Source of the DNA: Candidatus Nanopelagicales bacterium
GTDB lineage: Bacteria; Actinomycetota; Actinomycetes; S36-B12
Assembly: GCA_030827125.1 (NCBI GenBank)
Contig: JAURFD010000001.1
Location: forward strand, 124,001 to 188,000
DNA length: 64,000 nt
Direction: 5' to 3'
Of the stretch, positions 55,943 through 63,317 are shown one piece after another (position 1 is the first letter of the stretch; the number at the start of each line of letters is the position of its first letter). The position numbers were made by a program, and so were the translations under genes. A model generated the notes under the pieces. That model was not told where the DNA came from. It made no database searches and saw only the letters and a program-made list of their open reading frames with translations.

Positions 55943-56014
55943 TGGGGTATGGGGTAATTGGCAGCCCAACTGATTCTGGTTCAGTTAGTCTAGGTTCGAG
56001 TCCTGGTACCCCAG
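55943..56014 (+). tRNA. tRNA-Gln (anticodon CTG)
   Basis: 72 nt. Acceptor TGGGGTA pairs with TACCCCA, anticodon stem ACTGA/TCAGT encloses loop TTCTGGT with anticodon CTG, and the T-loop is GGTTCGAGTCC. The discriminator base is G and CCA is not encoded. It lies directly after gltX and is a substrate of the mischarging plus GatCAB route. Confidence 0.95.
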
Positions 56015-56043
56015 CGAGTTCACGTGCTCTCTCACGTGCGCAC

Positions 56044-56116
56044 GGCCCCGTTGTGTAGCGGCCTAGCACGCCGCCCTCTCAAGGCGGTAGCGCGGGTTCG
56101 AATCCCGTCGGGGCTA
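56044..56116 (+). tRNA. tRNA-Glu (anticodon CTC)
   Basis: 73 nt. Acceptor GGCCCCG pairs with CGGGGCT (first pair G-T), anticodon stem CCGCC/GGCGG encloses CTCTCAA with anticodon CTC, and the T-stem/loop is GCGGGTTCGAATCCCGT. CCA is not encoded. It is 29 nt after tRNA-Gln and followed by a strong terminator, so the two are co-transcribed. Confidence 0.95.
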
Positions 56117-56122
56117 CGCGAT

Positions 56123-56156
56123 GAGGGGGGTCTGCTTCGGCAGGCCCCCCTCTTTT
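56123..56156 (+). terminator. Intrinsic terminator of the tRNA unit
   Basis: GAGGGGGGTCTGC pairs with GCAGGCCCCCCTC (one G-T) around a TTCG tetraloop, followed by TTTT. This is the clearest classical terminator in the window. Confidence 0.9.
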
Positions 56157-56170
56157 GGTTCCCGATACCT

Positions 56171-56234
56171 CGCCGAATGTGCACTCCCGCGCAGGATTTC
56201 GCGGCGTTTCGTGCGCGCCGGTGCACACTCGGCG
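56171..56234. repeat. Degenerate palindrome, family member B
   Basis: Arms 56171-56193 and 56212-56234 match at 19 of 23 positions. The element lines up along its whole length with the perfect palindrome at 49432-49489 (shared GTGTGC, CTCCCG, GCGCA/GTGCA, GATTTC/GATCTC-like loop and the trailing GGGGGGT). It sits just beyond the IclR stop codon. Confidence 0.8.
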
Positions 56235-56239
56235 GGGGG

Positions 56240-56929
56240 TTAGGTCGACAGGCGCTGGACCTCAGCGAGCAGCTGCTCGCGCAGGCGCGCGGACGGCTTG
56301 GCGAGCCGGTCGGCCGGTCCCGAGATGCTTACGGCGAGCAGCACGTCGCCGTCGGCCGAGCGAATCGGCGCGCTGATCGACCCCACTCCCGGGGCCCGTT
56401 GTCCCACGCTGTGCGCCCATCCGCGTCGGCGCACTGCCGCCAGATCCGCCTCGTCGTACGCCGCCCCGTTGAGCAGCCGGGATCGCTCGAATTCGTCGAG
56501 CCACGCGACCAGCACCTGGGCACCCGAGCCGGCACCGAGCGTGAGCAAGGAGCCCACCGGCACGGTGTCGCGTAGACCCGACGGCGGTTCGGCGGCCGCG
56601 ACGCACAGGCGTTGGTCACCGATGCGGCGATAGGCCTGGGCGCTTAGTCCGGTGGCTTCACGCAGGCGATGGACGGCCTCCTCGGCAATGGGGCGCACCT
56701 CGTCGAGGCCCGCGGCCCAGCGAGCGGTGCGCGGGCCGAGGGTGAAGCGGCCGAGGTCATCGCGCATAAGCACGCCGTGGCACTCCAGCGCAACGGCCAA
56801 CCGGTGCGTCGTGGCCCGCGGGATTCCGGTGCGCTTGGCCAGCTCCGCCAGGGGGAGTGGCTCGGTGGCCACGGCATCGAGGAGGGCCACGGTCTTGTCC
56901 ACGACGCCGACTCCGCTAGACTCGTCCAT
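56240..56929 (-). CDS. ndgR: IclR-family transcriptional regulator (NdgR/LtbR type)
   Basis: 229 aa. N-terminal winged helix with PLAELAKRTGIPRATTHRLAVAL, then the C-terminal effector domain with TVPVGSLLTLGAGSGAQVLVA and the SISAPIRSADGDVLLAVSISGP block. Divergent IclR regulators beside leuCD (NdgR in Streptomyces, LtbR in Corynebacterium) control leuCD and other amino acid genes. ATG 56929 (MDESSGVGVVDKTV) was chosen because the longer frame to 56965 would run through the operator-like repeats. Confidence 0.88.
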   Translation of the reverse strand: MDESSGVGVVDKTVALLDAVATEPLPLAELAKRTGIPRATTHRLAVALECHGVLMRDDLGRFTLGPRTARWAAGLDEVRPIAEEAVHRLREATGLSAQAYRRIGDQRLCVAAAEPPSGLRDTVPVGSLLTLGAGSGAQVLVAWLDEFERSRLLNGAAYDEADLAAVRRRGWAHSVGQRAPGVGSISAPIRSADGDVLLAVSISGPADRLAKPSARLREQLLAEVQRLST

Positions 56930-56992
56930 ACAGTGATACTGGCGTCTCACATACTGAGATGTCAATCATGAACACGGATGCAGGAGGCGCAC
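56930..56992. promoter_or_regulatory. Divergent IclR-leuC control region with two inverted repeats
   Basis: This 63-bp gap holds CAGTGATACTG (56931-56941, arms CAGT/ACTG) touching the regulator start and TCTCACATACTGAGA (56945-56959, arms TCTCA/TGAGA) in the middle. Both are candidate sites for the IclR protein. AGGAGG at about 56982-56987 is the leuC ribosome binding site. Confidence 0.5.
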
Positions 56993-58399
56993 ATGGGCCG
57001 CACACTCGCCGAGAAGGTCTGGGAAGACCACGTCGTACGACGTGCCGAGGGCGAACCGGACCTGCTCTACATCGACCTGCACCTCGTGCACGAGGTGACG
57101 AGCCCGCAGGCCTTTGATGGACTACGCGCGAGCGGCCGCGTCGTGCGACGCCCCGACCTCACCGTGTCCACCGAGGACCACAACGTCCCGACGATCGATA
57201 TCGACAAACCGATTGCCGATCCGGTGAGTGCAGCGCAGGTCGACGCATTGCGGCGCAATTGTGCGGAGTTCGGCGTCCCGCTGTACTCCCTGGGCAATGT
57301 CGAGCAGGGCATCGTGCACGTTGTCGGGCCGCAGATGGGCTTGACCCAGCCGGGCATGACCGTGGTGTGTGGCGACTCGCACACCTCGACACACGGAGCC
57401 TTCGGCGCCCTCGCCTTCGGCATTGGCACCAGCGAGGTCGAGCACGTGCTCGCCACGCAGACGCTGCCGCTCAAGCCGTTCAAGACGATGGCCATCACCG
57501 TGAACGGTGCGCTCCCCGAGGGCGTGACCGCCAAGGACTTGATCCTCGCCGTCATCGCCAAGATCGGGACCGGAGGCGGTCAGGGCTACGTCCTGGAGTA
57601 CCGCGGCGAGGGTGTGCGCGGCCTGTCGATGGAAGGCCGCATGACGCTGTGCAACATGTCGATCGAGGCCGGTGCCCGCGCGGGCATGGTGGCGCCCGAT
57701 GAGACGACGTTCGCCTACCTCGAGGGCCGCGACCGCGCGCCCAAGGGAGCGGAGTGGGATGCCGCGGTCGAGTACTGGCGCTCTCTGGTCACCGACGACG
57801 ATGCGGAGTTCGACGCCGAAGTGGTGATCGAGGCCAGTGAACTCAGCCCATTCGTCACGTGGGGCACCAATCCCGGCCAGGGTGCGCCCCTATCGGCGAC
57901 GGTCCCGTCGCCGGACGACGCCAAGGATGAGGTCGAGCGCGTTGCGATCGAGCGGGCGCTGGACTACATGGGACTGACCGCGGGGATGCCGTTGCGCGAC
58001 ATCACCGTCGACACCGTCTTTCTGGGCTCCTGCACCAACGGTCGCATCGAGGACCTGCGAGCGGCTGCCGACGTGCTGCGCGGTCACCAGGTCGCGGACG
58101 GCGTTCGCATGCTCGTTGTCCCCGGGTCCGCGCGCGTGCGGTTGCAGGCGGAGAGTGAGGGACTGGACCAGATCTTCCTCGACGCGGGCGCTGAGTGGCG
58201 TGGCGCCGGATGCTCGATGTGCCTGGCGATGAACCCCGACAAGCTCGCACCGCAGGAGCGCAGCGCGTCCACGTCGAACCGCAATTTCGAGGGCCGCCAG
58301 GGCCCGGGTGGTCGCACGCACCTGGTGTCCCCGCAGGTGGCTGCGGCCACCGCCGTCACCGGGCACCTCGCCTCGCCCGCCGACCTCGCCAACGCCTAG
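56993..58399 (+). CDS. leuC: 3-isopropylmalate/citramalate isomerase large subunit
   Basis: 468-aa aconitase-family protein. The 4Fe-4S cysteines are in [14 protein letters not shown] and [31 protein letters not shown] and [16 protein letters not shown] are family blocks. With LeuD it isomerises 2-isopropylmalate to 3-isopropylmalate and, in the CimA route, citramalate. ATG 56993 has AGGAGG at good spacing; MQEAH upstream belongs to the leader. Confidence 0.95.
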   Translation: MGRTLAEKVWEDHVVRRAEGEPDLLYIDLHLVHEVTSPQAFDGLRASGRVVRRPDLTVSTEDHNVPTIDIDKPIADPVSAAQVDALRRNCAEFGVPLYSLGNVEQGIVHVVGPQMGLTQPGMTVVCGDSHTSTHGAFGALAFGIGTSEVEHVLATQTLPLKPFKTMAITVNGALPEGVTAKDLILAVIAKIGTGGGQGYVLEYRGEGVRGLSMEGRMTLCNMSIEAGARAGMVAPDETTFAYLEGRDRAPKGAEWDAAVEYWRSLVTDDDAEFDAEVVIEASELSPFVTWGTNPGQGAPLSATVPSPDDAKDEVERVAIERALDYMGLTAGMPLRDITVDTVFLGSCTNGRIEDLRAAADVLRGHQVADGVRMLVVPGSARVRLQAESEGLDQIFLDAGAEWRGAGCSMCLAMNPDKLAPQERSASTSNRNFEGRQGPGGRTHLVSPQVAAATAVTGHLASPADLANA

Positions 58400-58409
58400 G
58401 AGATCTGTC

Positions 58410-59000
58410 ATGGACGCTTTCACCACGCACACCGGTACGGCCGCTCCGCTCCGGCGCAGCAACGTCGACACCGATCAGATCATTCCGGCTGAATTCCTCA
58501 AGCGGATCACCCGGCACGGCTTCGAGGACGCGCTCTTTCAAGCCTGGCGCCAGGACCCCGAGTTCGTGCTCAATCGCCCCGAGTACCACGGTGTTTCCAT
58601 CCTTGTGGCCGGTCCGGACTTCGGTACCGGATCTTCGCGCGAGCACGCGGTGTGGGCGCTGCAGGACTACGGCTTCGCGGTTGTCCTGTCATCTCGGTTC
58701 GCCGACATCTTCCGCGGCAACTCGGGCAAGGCCGGCTTGCTCACCGCCCTGGTCGATCAGGACGTCATCGAGCAACTGTGGACCCTCGTCGAGGCGGATC
58801 CCAGCACGTCGATCACGGTTGACCTTGACGCGCAGACGGTCGCGGCCGGGGACCTCACCGCCACCTTCGAGGTCGATCCCTACGTTCGCTGGCGGTTGAT
58901 GGAGGGCCTCGACGACGTGGGAATCACGCTCCAGAACGAGCACCTGATCTCAGAGTTCGAAGGCTCTCGTCCGTCGTTCAAGCCGACCACCGTCGGCTGA
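58410..59000 (+). CDS. leuD: 3-isopropylmalate/citramalate isomerase small subunit
   Basis: 196 aa swivel domain: [20 protein letters not shown], the substrate-binding [21 protein letters not shown], and [21 protein letters not shown] 58410 with AGGAGA upstream, 10 nt after leuC, so the two form one operon. Confidence 0.95.
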   Translation: MDAFTTHTGTAAPLRRSNVDTDQIIPAEFLKRITRHGFEDALFQAWRQDPEFVLNRPEYHGVSILVAGPDFGTGSSREHAVWALQDYGFAVVLSSRFADIFRGNSGKAGLLTALVDQDVIEQLWTLVEADPSTSITVDLDAQTVAAGDLTATFEVDPYVRWRLMEGLDDVGITLQNEHLISEFEGSRPSFKPTTVG

Positions 59001-59106
59001 CATCCGCGGACCTTGGTCGCAGGCCCAGATCACGTTGCCCAGCAACGAGATTCATGTCACGCGACATTCCGGGGAGTCGGTGGTGAAAGCACCCTGTACG
59101 TCGTAC

Positions 59107-59112
59107 TAGGGT
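59107..59112 (+). promoter_or_regulatory. -10 box TAGGGT of the HU gene
   Basis: TAGGGT lies 73 nt before GTG 59185, giving a leader of roughly 65 nt. A 7-bp hairpin (GCCGGTC/GACCGGC, about 59121-59138) and a GGAGGGG ribosome binding site lie in this leader. Nothing else was recognised in the 184-bp gap after leuD. Confidence 0.45.
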
Positions 59113-59184
59113 GAGGTCGACGCCGGTCACCGGACCGGCCCTGCCGACTACAGTCGGCCTGACTTCCCTCCGGAGGGGACTGAC

Positions 59185-59649
59185 GTGAACAAGCAAGATC
59201 TCATCGAGTCTGTGTCGACTCAGCTCGGCCACAGCAAGCGCGATGTCACCGACATCGTTGAGGCGACTCTCACCGAACTCAAGCGCGCCGTGTCGCGTGG
59301 CGAGAAGGTGGCCCTCAGCGGTTTCGGCGTTTTTGAGCGCGCCCAGCGCAATGCCCGCATGGGCCGCAATCCGCAGACCGGCGAGGCCGTGAAGATCAAG
59401 GCCACCAAGCTGCCGAAGTTCCGCGCTGGCGCGGAGTTCAAGGCTGTTGTTTCGGGCGCCAAGAAGGTCGCCGCCCCGGCGAAGCCCGCCGCCAAGAAGG
59501 CCGCTCCGGCCAAGAAGGCTGCACCGGCGAAGAAGGCTGCCGCCAAGAAGGCCGCTCCGGCGAAGAAGGCTGCCGCCAAGAAGGCTCCGGCCAAGAAGGC
59601 TCCCGCCAAGAAGACCGCGGCCAAGAAGACCACCACGCGCAAGCGCTAG
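59185..59649 (+). CDS. hup: HU-type DNA-binding protein with basic Lys/Ala tail
   Basis: 154 aa. Residues 1-90 are a normal HU dimer subunit (MNKQDLIESVS, ALSGFGVFERAQRNARMGRNPQTGE arm, KFRAGAEFK). Residues 91-154 are a histone H1-like tail of AAKK, APAKK and APAKKA units ending in TTTRKR, as in mycobacterial HupB and Streptomyces HupS. It compacts the nucleoid; the tail binds DNA less specifically and is a known acetylation/methylation target in HupB. GTG 59185 is preceded by GGAGGGG. In mycobacteria hupB also sits next to leuCD. Confidence 0.93.
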   Translation: MNKQDLIESVSTQLGHSKRDVTDIVEATLTELKRAVSRGEKVALSGFGVFERAQRNARMGRNPQTGEAVKIKATKLPKFRAGAEFKAVVSGAKKVAAPAKPAAKKAAPAKKAAPAKKAAAKKAAPAKKAAAKKAPAKKAPAKKTAAKKTTTRKR

Positions 59650-59667
59650 GACTTCTGCACGACATCG

Positions 59668-59703
59668 CGAAGGGGTCGGATCCGCAGGGATCCGGCCCCT
59701 TCG
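59668..59703 (+). terminator. Terminator hairpin after the HU gene
   Basis: A 16-bp stem with one G-T pair (59668-59683 with 59688-59703) and a 4-nt loop directly follows the HU gene. The T-run is poor, but the stem is one of the strongest in the window. Confidence 0.8.
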
Positions 59704-59716
59704 TCATTCCCGGTGT

Positions 59717-59766
59717 CCGACCCTTGTGGTGGGTTGCGCGGCAAAGAAACCCACCACGACGGTCGG
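59717..59766. repeat. Long inverted repeat between hup and cofC
   Basis: Arms 59717-59735 and 59748-59766 are complementary at 17 of 19 positions around a 12-nt loop, between two convergent genes and just beyond the HU terminator. It has no T-run and its sequence is unrelated to the other palindromes reported. Confidence 0.75.
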
Positions 59767-59778
59767 AAACCGGGGTTT

Positions 59779-60390
59779 CTACAGCAACGCCGCAGTGTGT
59801 GGGCCGACACCGAGGCGACGGGCATCCCACAGCCCGATCTCGTCGTCGACGTCGCGACGTAGCCGTGCAAACTGTCCGGGGACATCGTCGAGGATCGGCG
59901 CAGCGCCACTCGCTGCGTGGGCGGCACACGATCGATCGCCGAAGGCGGGGGCCAGTTCGGCTCCCAGGCGACTCATGAGCATCGTCGTCCCGACCCCCTC
60001 CGCGTCAGCGATGAACGCGCGCTCGTGGTGGGCTCCGCGATCGAGAGCCGTGGTGAGATCCCCAGTCGTCACGGCAGGGACATCGGGGAGCAGGACCGCG
60101 ACGGCTGCGTAGTGTGCGGCGGCGCGGGCAACTTCGGCGTTCAACCCAGCTCCCGAATCCGGCACGACCTTCACCTCGTCTAGGACGGCCGCCGCTTCGC
60201 TATCAGCGACAACGACGATGTGGTCGACGAATTCGCACGATCGGGCCGCATCGATGACGTCCCGAACCATGGCCTCGGCCAGCGCCATCCGGTCGGTGCG
60301 GTCCCAGGTGGCAAGCCTGCCTTTGGGCGTGGCCAGCCGCACCGGCAGCAGCAGGGTCCAGCGGGCGGGCACCTCGCCATCCAAGCGCAC
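59779..60390 (-). CDS. cofC: 2-phospho-L-lactate/phosphoenolpyruvate guanylyltransferase
   Basis: 203 aa, CofC/FbiD family (nucleotidyltransferase fold): TLLLPVRLATPKGRLA is the conserved N-terminal nucleotide loop (LPVK/R..KSRL type), HIVVVADSEA, VLLPDVPAVTTGDL with metal-binding Asp, and the C-terminal FGDRSCAAH. It activates phosphoenolpyruvate or 2-phospholactate with GTP for coenzyme F420 synthesis, implying that the organism makes F420. The basic residue after LATPKG differs slightly from the usual KSR. GTG 60390 is tentative. It diverges from plsC. Confidence 0.85.
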   Translation of the reverse strand: MRLDGEVPARWTLLLPVRLATPKGRLATWDRTDRMALAEAMVRDVIDAARSCEFVDHIVVVADSEAAAVLDEVKVVPDSGAGLNAEVARAAAHYAAVAVLLPDVPAVTTGDLTTALDRGAHHERAFIADAEGVGTTMLMSRLGAELAPAFGDRSCAAHAASGAAPILDDVPGQFARLRRDVDDEIGLWDARRLGVGPHTAALL

Positions 60391-60480
60391 CCGACGTCAT
60401 CGGCAGGTCGCGGGACCGCTGAGATCAGGACAGCGGGCGCCGCTTCCTGACAAACTCGAGGGGGACATGGAGGTGGAGCA

Positions 60481-61170
60481 TTGAGACGGGTGAGCAAGCG
60501 CGACGGGTTGGGATTCGCCTACCGGTTTGCGGCGCTCATTCTCCACCCGCTCATGCGACTGATCACCAAGCGCGAGTGGTGCGGCACGGAGAATCTCGAC
60601 GTCGACTCCGGCATCGTGGTCGCCGCCAATCATCTGTCCTGGTTCGACCCCATCGTGATCTCGCATGTCCTGTGGGACAACGATCGTCCGCCGCGGTTCC
60701 TGGCTAAGGACGTGCTTTTTCGAGCGCCCGTGGTGGGCTGGATCATGCGCAACGCGGGGCAGATCCCCGTGGTCCGCGGAACCAAGGATGCGGCGGCGGC
60801 GGTGCAGGCCGCTGTGGACGCCGCCCAGGCGGGGGAGTGTGTCCTGGTCTACCCCGAGGGCACCATCACCAAGGATCCGGACCTGTGGCCGATGTCCGCC
60901 AAGACCGGCGCCGCCCGAATCGCCTTGACCGCCGGTGTGCCCGTCATCCCGCTGGCACACTTTGGCGCGCAGGACGTGATGGGCCCCTACCGCAAGGAGT
61001 TCAAGGCCTTCCCGCGCAAAACCATGCGGGTCATCGTCGGACCACCGGTGGCACTCGACGACCTCTACCGCGGTGGACAGGTGGACAATGCCACCTTGCA
61101 CGAGGCCACGGACCGCATCATGGCCGCCATCACCGAACTGCTTCGACAGATTCGCAAGGAGGAGTCATGA
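60481..61170 (+). CDS. plsC: 1-acyl-sn-glycerol-3-phosphate acyltransferase
   Basis: 229 aa. Acyltransferase box NHLSWFDP (H-x4-D) at about residue 44, then FLAKDVLFRAPVVGW, and the third block VYPEGTITKDPDLWPM followed by AGVPVIPLAHFG. It acylates lysophosphatidate at the membrane. TTG 60481, with GGAGG upstream, or GTG 60490 may be the start. The stop overlaps gpsA, whose product supplies glycerol-3-phosphate, so the pair is a phospholipid synthesis unit. Confidence 0.9.
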   Translation: MRRVSKRDGLGFAYRFAALILHPLMRLITKREWCGTENLDVDSGIVVAANHLSWFDPIVISHVLWDNDRPPRFLAKDVLFRAPVVGWIMRNAGQIPVVRGTKDAAAAVQAAVDAAQAGECVLVYPEGTITKDPDLWPMSAKTGAARIALTAGVPVIPLAHFGAQDVMGPYRKEFKAFPRKTMRVIVGPPVALDDLYRGGQVDNATLHEATDRIMAAITELLRQIRKEES

Positions 61171-62174
61171 GCCGAGTCGCCGTCATGGGGTCGGGTTCCT
61201 GGGGCACGGCATTCGCCATGATTCTGGCCGATGCCGGTGGGGACGTGGTCATGTGGAGCCGCGATCCCGAAGCGGCCCGGGAGATCAACGAGGAACACGT
61301 CAACCGTCGCTACCACGATGGCATTGCCCTGCCCGTGGGAATCCGCGCCACCGGGGACGCGGCCGAGGCACTCGCGGACGCACCCCTGGTGGTGCTCGCC
61401 GTTCCCGCGCAGACCCTGCGCGACAACCTTGGTCGGTGGCGTGATCAGGTCGCCGACGGAGCGGTTCTCGTGAGTTTGATGAAGGGCATCGAGGCGGGCA
61501 CGACGATGCGAATGAGCCAGGTGATCGAGCAGGTGGCCGGGGTCTCCCCGGCTCAGGTCGCCGTCGTCTCCGGGCCCAACCTCGCGCGCGAGATCGCGTT
61601 GCGGCAGCCCGCGGCAACCACGGTGGCCTGTTCTGATGAGGGCAGCGCTCGTCGCCTACAGGATGCGTGTACGACGGACTACTTCCGCGCGTACTGGACC
61701 ACCGATGTGGTGGGTGTCGAGATCGGCGGCTCGGTAAAGAACGTCATCGCGCTCGCCAACGGCATTGCCGTCGGTGCCGGATTTGGCGAGAACTCGCAAG
61801 CTGCGCTCATCACCCGTGGACTTGCCGAGATGGCGCGACTCGGGATGGCGCTCGGGGCGGACCCACTCACCTTCCAGGGGCTGGCGGGTGTGGGCGATCT
61901 CATCGCCACCTGCCAGTCACCCCTCTCACGCAATCGCACCTTCGGGGTCAACCTCGGCAAGGGGCTCACGGTCGAGGAGACCATCGCGAAGACCCAGCAG
62001 ACCTGTGAGGGGGTCAAGAGTTGCCAGTCCATCCTTGACCTCGCCCGGGCAACCGGTGTCGAGATGCCCATCACCGAACAGGTGGTGCAGGTTGTTCATC
62101 ACGGGATGGGTCCGATGGACATGCTGCAGGCTTTCATGTCCCGCTCCCCGAAGCCGGAAGCCTCCCTGTACTAG
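61167..62174 (+). CDS. gpsA: Glycerol-3-phosphate dehydrogenase [NAD(P)+]
   Basis: 335 aa. Rossmann motif VMGSGSWGTAFAMILADAGG, catalytic Lys in EIGGSVKNVIALANGIAVG, GLAGVGDLIATCQSPLSRN and QVVHHGMGP. It reduces dihydroxyacetone phosphate to glycerol-3-phosphate for phospholipids. ATG 61167 overlaps the plsC stop; AAGGAGGAG gives a strong ribosome binding site. Confidence 0.95.
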   Translation: MSRVAVMGSGSWGTAFAMILADAGGDVVMWSRDPEAAREINEEHVNRRYHDGIALPVGIRATGDAAEALADAPLVVLAVPAQTLRDNLGRWRDQVADGAVLVSLMKGIEAGTTMRMSQVIEQVAGVSPAQVAVVSGPNLAREIALRQPAATTVACSDEGSARRLQDACTTDYFRAYWTTDVVGVEIGGSVKNVIALANGIAVGAGFGENSQAALITRGLAEMARLGMALGADPLTFQGLAGVGDLIATCQSPLSRNRTFGVNLGKGLTVEETIAKTQQTCEGVKSCQSILDLARATGVEMPITEQVVQVVHHGMGPMDMLQAFMSRSPKPEASLY

Positions 62175-62177
62175 GCG

Positions 62178-63275
62178 TCACACATTCGCGAGCGCGGCGG
62201 CGAGGTCCTGCCAGAGATCCTCGACGGATTCGATGCCGACAGAGAGCCGTAGGAGGTTCTCGGGGACCTCGGCGCTCTCCAATGGCCAGCGTCGACGCCG
62301 TTCGATCAGCGACTCCACACCCCCGAGGCTGGTGGCGTGCACCCACAGGTCTGTGCTGCGCGCGACTCGCTCGGCGCCTTCGGCGCCTCCAGCGACCTCG
62401 ATCGACAACATCGTTCCCGGCCCGGACATCAGACGCCGCATGCGCTCGTAGCCAGGGTCATCCTTCAGTCCTGGATAGCGCACGCGCTCAACAGCCGCAT
62501 GCTCCCCCAGGCGCTCAGCGAGCACCAGGGCGCTGGCCTGTGACCGGTCATAGCGGACCGACAAGGTGCGCAACCCGCGCAGGATCAGGTAGCACTCCAA
62601 TGCACCCGGCGCGCCACCAAGGATCGTTCGACGGAAGCGCAGCGCCGCCGCGCGGTCCGCATCCGCCGTCACGGCGATGCCCATCAAGCCGTCCGAATGC
62701 CCTCCGATGGACTTGGTGGCGCTGTGGAGGACGACGTCCGCCCCCATCTCGAGGGGACGCTGACCCAGGGGAGTGGCGAAGGTGCTGTCGACGACCAGGA
62801 GCCCGGAAGCGCCCGCGCGAATCGCCGGGATATCGGCGATCTCCAGCATGGGGTTCGTCGGTGACTCCACCCAGATCGCATCGGCCCCTGCCGCGGCGGC
62901 GATGACCGCCTCAGTGTCGGCAATGTCGACCAGACGTAGTGCGATGCGTCCGATGTCGTTCAACTCGCGCAGACGTACCGAGACCCCGGTGTACGTAAAC
63001 CGGGCCGCGACGACGACAGCTCCCATGGGCAGCAGATCGATAATCGCTCCTGCAGCAGCCATGCCGGACGCGAAGGCGACGGCTTCGCCGCCTTCGAGTG
63101 GGCCCATGGCCTCCTCGAGTGCCTGCATGCCGTGCGTGCCATCGCGCGCGTACTCCGGCTCGGCTCCGGCGTAATACGTCGAGGCCGGCTCGATCGGCTG
63201 ATTGATCGGCTGCCCCGGCTCGACCGGGGGCCGTCCCCCATGCACCAGCCAGCTCTCCATGGACCACTTCGGCAT
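62178..63275 (-). CDS. Trans-sulfuration PLP enzyme (cystathionine gamma-lyase/synthase family)
   Basis: 365-aa Cys/Met metabolism PLP enzyme. PLP Lys is in LHSATKSIGGHSDGLMG; GMQALEEAMGPLEGGEAVAFASGMAA and WVESPTNPMLEIADI are family blocks, and the C-terminus carries SLGGVESLIE and LRLSVGIE. The position corresponds to a cystathionine gamma-lyase-like gene beside ddl seen in some actinobacteria. Cystathionine gamma-lyase, gamma-synthase or methionine gamma-lyase activity cannot be told apart here. The ATG is 6 nt after a TAGGGT box. Confidence 0.88.
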   Translation of the reverse strand: MPKWSMESWLVHGGRPPVEPGQPINQPIEPASTYYAGAEPEYARDGTHGMQALEEAMGPLEGGEAVAFASGMAAAGAIIDLLPMGAVVVAARFTYTGVSVRLRELNDIGRIALRLVDIADTEAVIAAAAGADAIWVESPTNPMLEIADIPAIRAGASGLLVVDSTFATPLGQRPLEMGADVVLHSATKSIGGHSDGLMGIAVTADADRAAALRFRRTILGGAPGALECYLILRGLRTLSVRYDRSQASALVLAERLGEHAAVERVRYPGLKDDPGYERMRRLMSGPGTMLSIEVAGGAEGAERVARSTDLWVHATSLGGVESLIERRRRWPLESAEVPENLLRLSVGIESVEDLWQDLAAALANV

Positions 63276-63281
63276 GGCGTG

Positions 63282-63287
63282 ACCCTA
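63282..63287 (-). promoter_or_regulatory. -10 box TAGGGT of the trans-sulfuration gene, leaderless
   Basis: On the minus strand TAGGGT ends 6 nt before ATG 63275. It lies back to back with the ddlA box, 17 bp away. Confidence 0.6.
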
Positions 63288-63304
63288 GCCCCCGCGTGAG
63301 CAGA

Positions 63305-63310
63305 TAGCGT
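63305..63310 (+). promoter_or_regulatory. -10 box TAGCGT of ddlA, leaderless
   Basis: TAGCGT ends 7 nt before GTG 63318. The -35 regions of the two divergent promoters must overlap within the 42-bp gap. Confidence 0.6.
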
Positions 63311-63317
63311 CTCGGGC

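Noticed and set aside
55943-56116. The tRNA pair as an integration (att) site
   Set aside because: No partial tRNA repeat, integrase or foreign-looking gene lies nearby, and the unit ends in a normal terminator.
59455-59646. HU tail as a CRISPR-like or satellite repeat
   Set aside because: The DNA periodicity comes from AAPAKK-type codons within a coding tail known from actinobacterial HU; there are no spacers.
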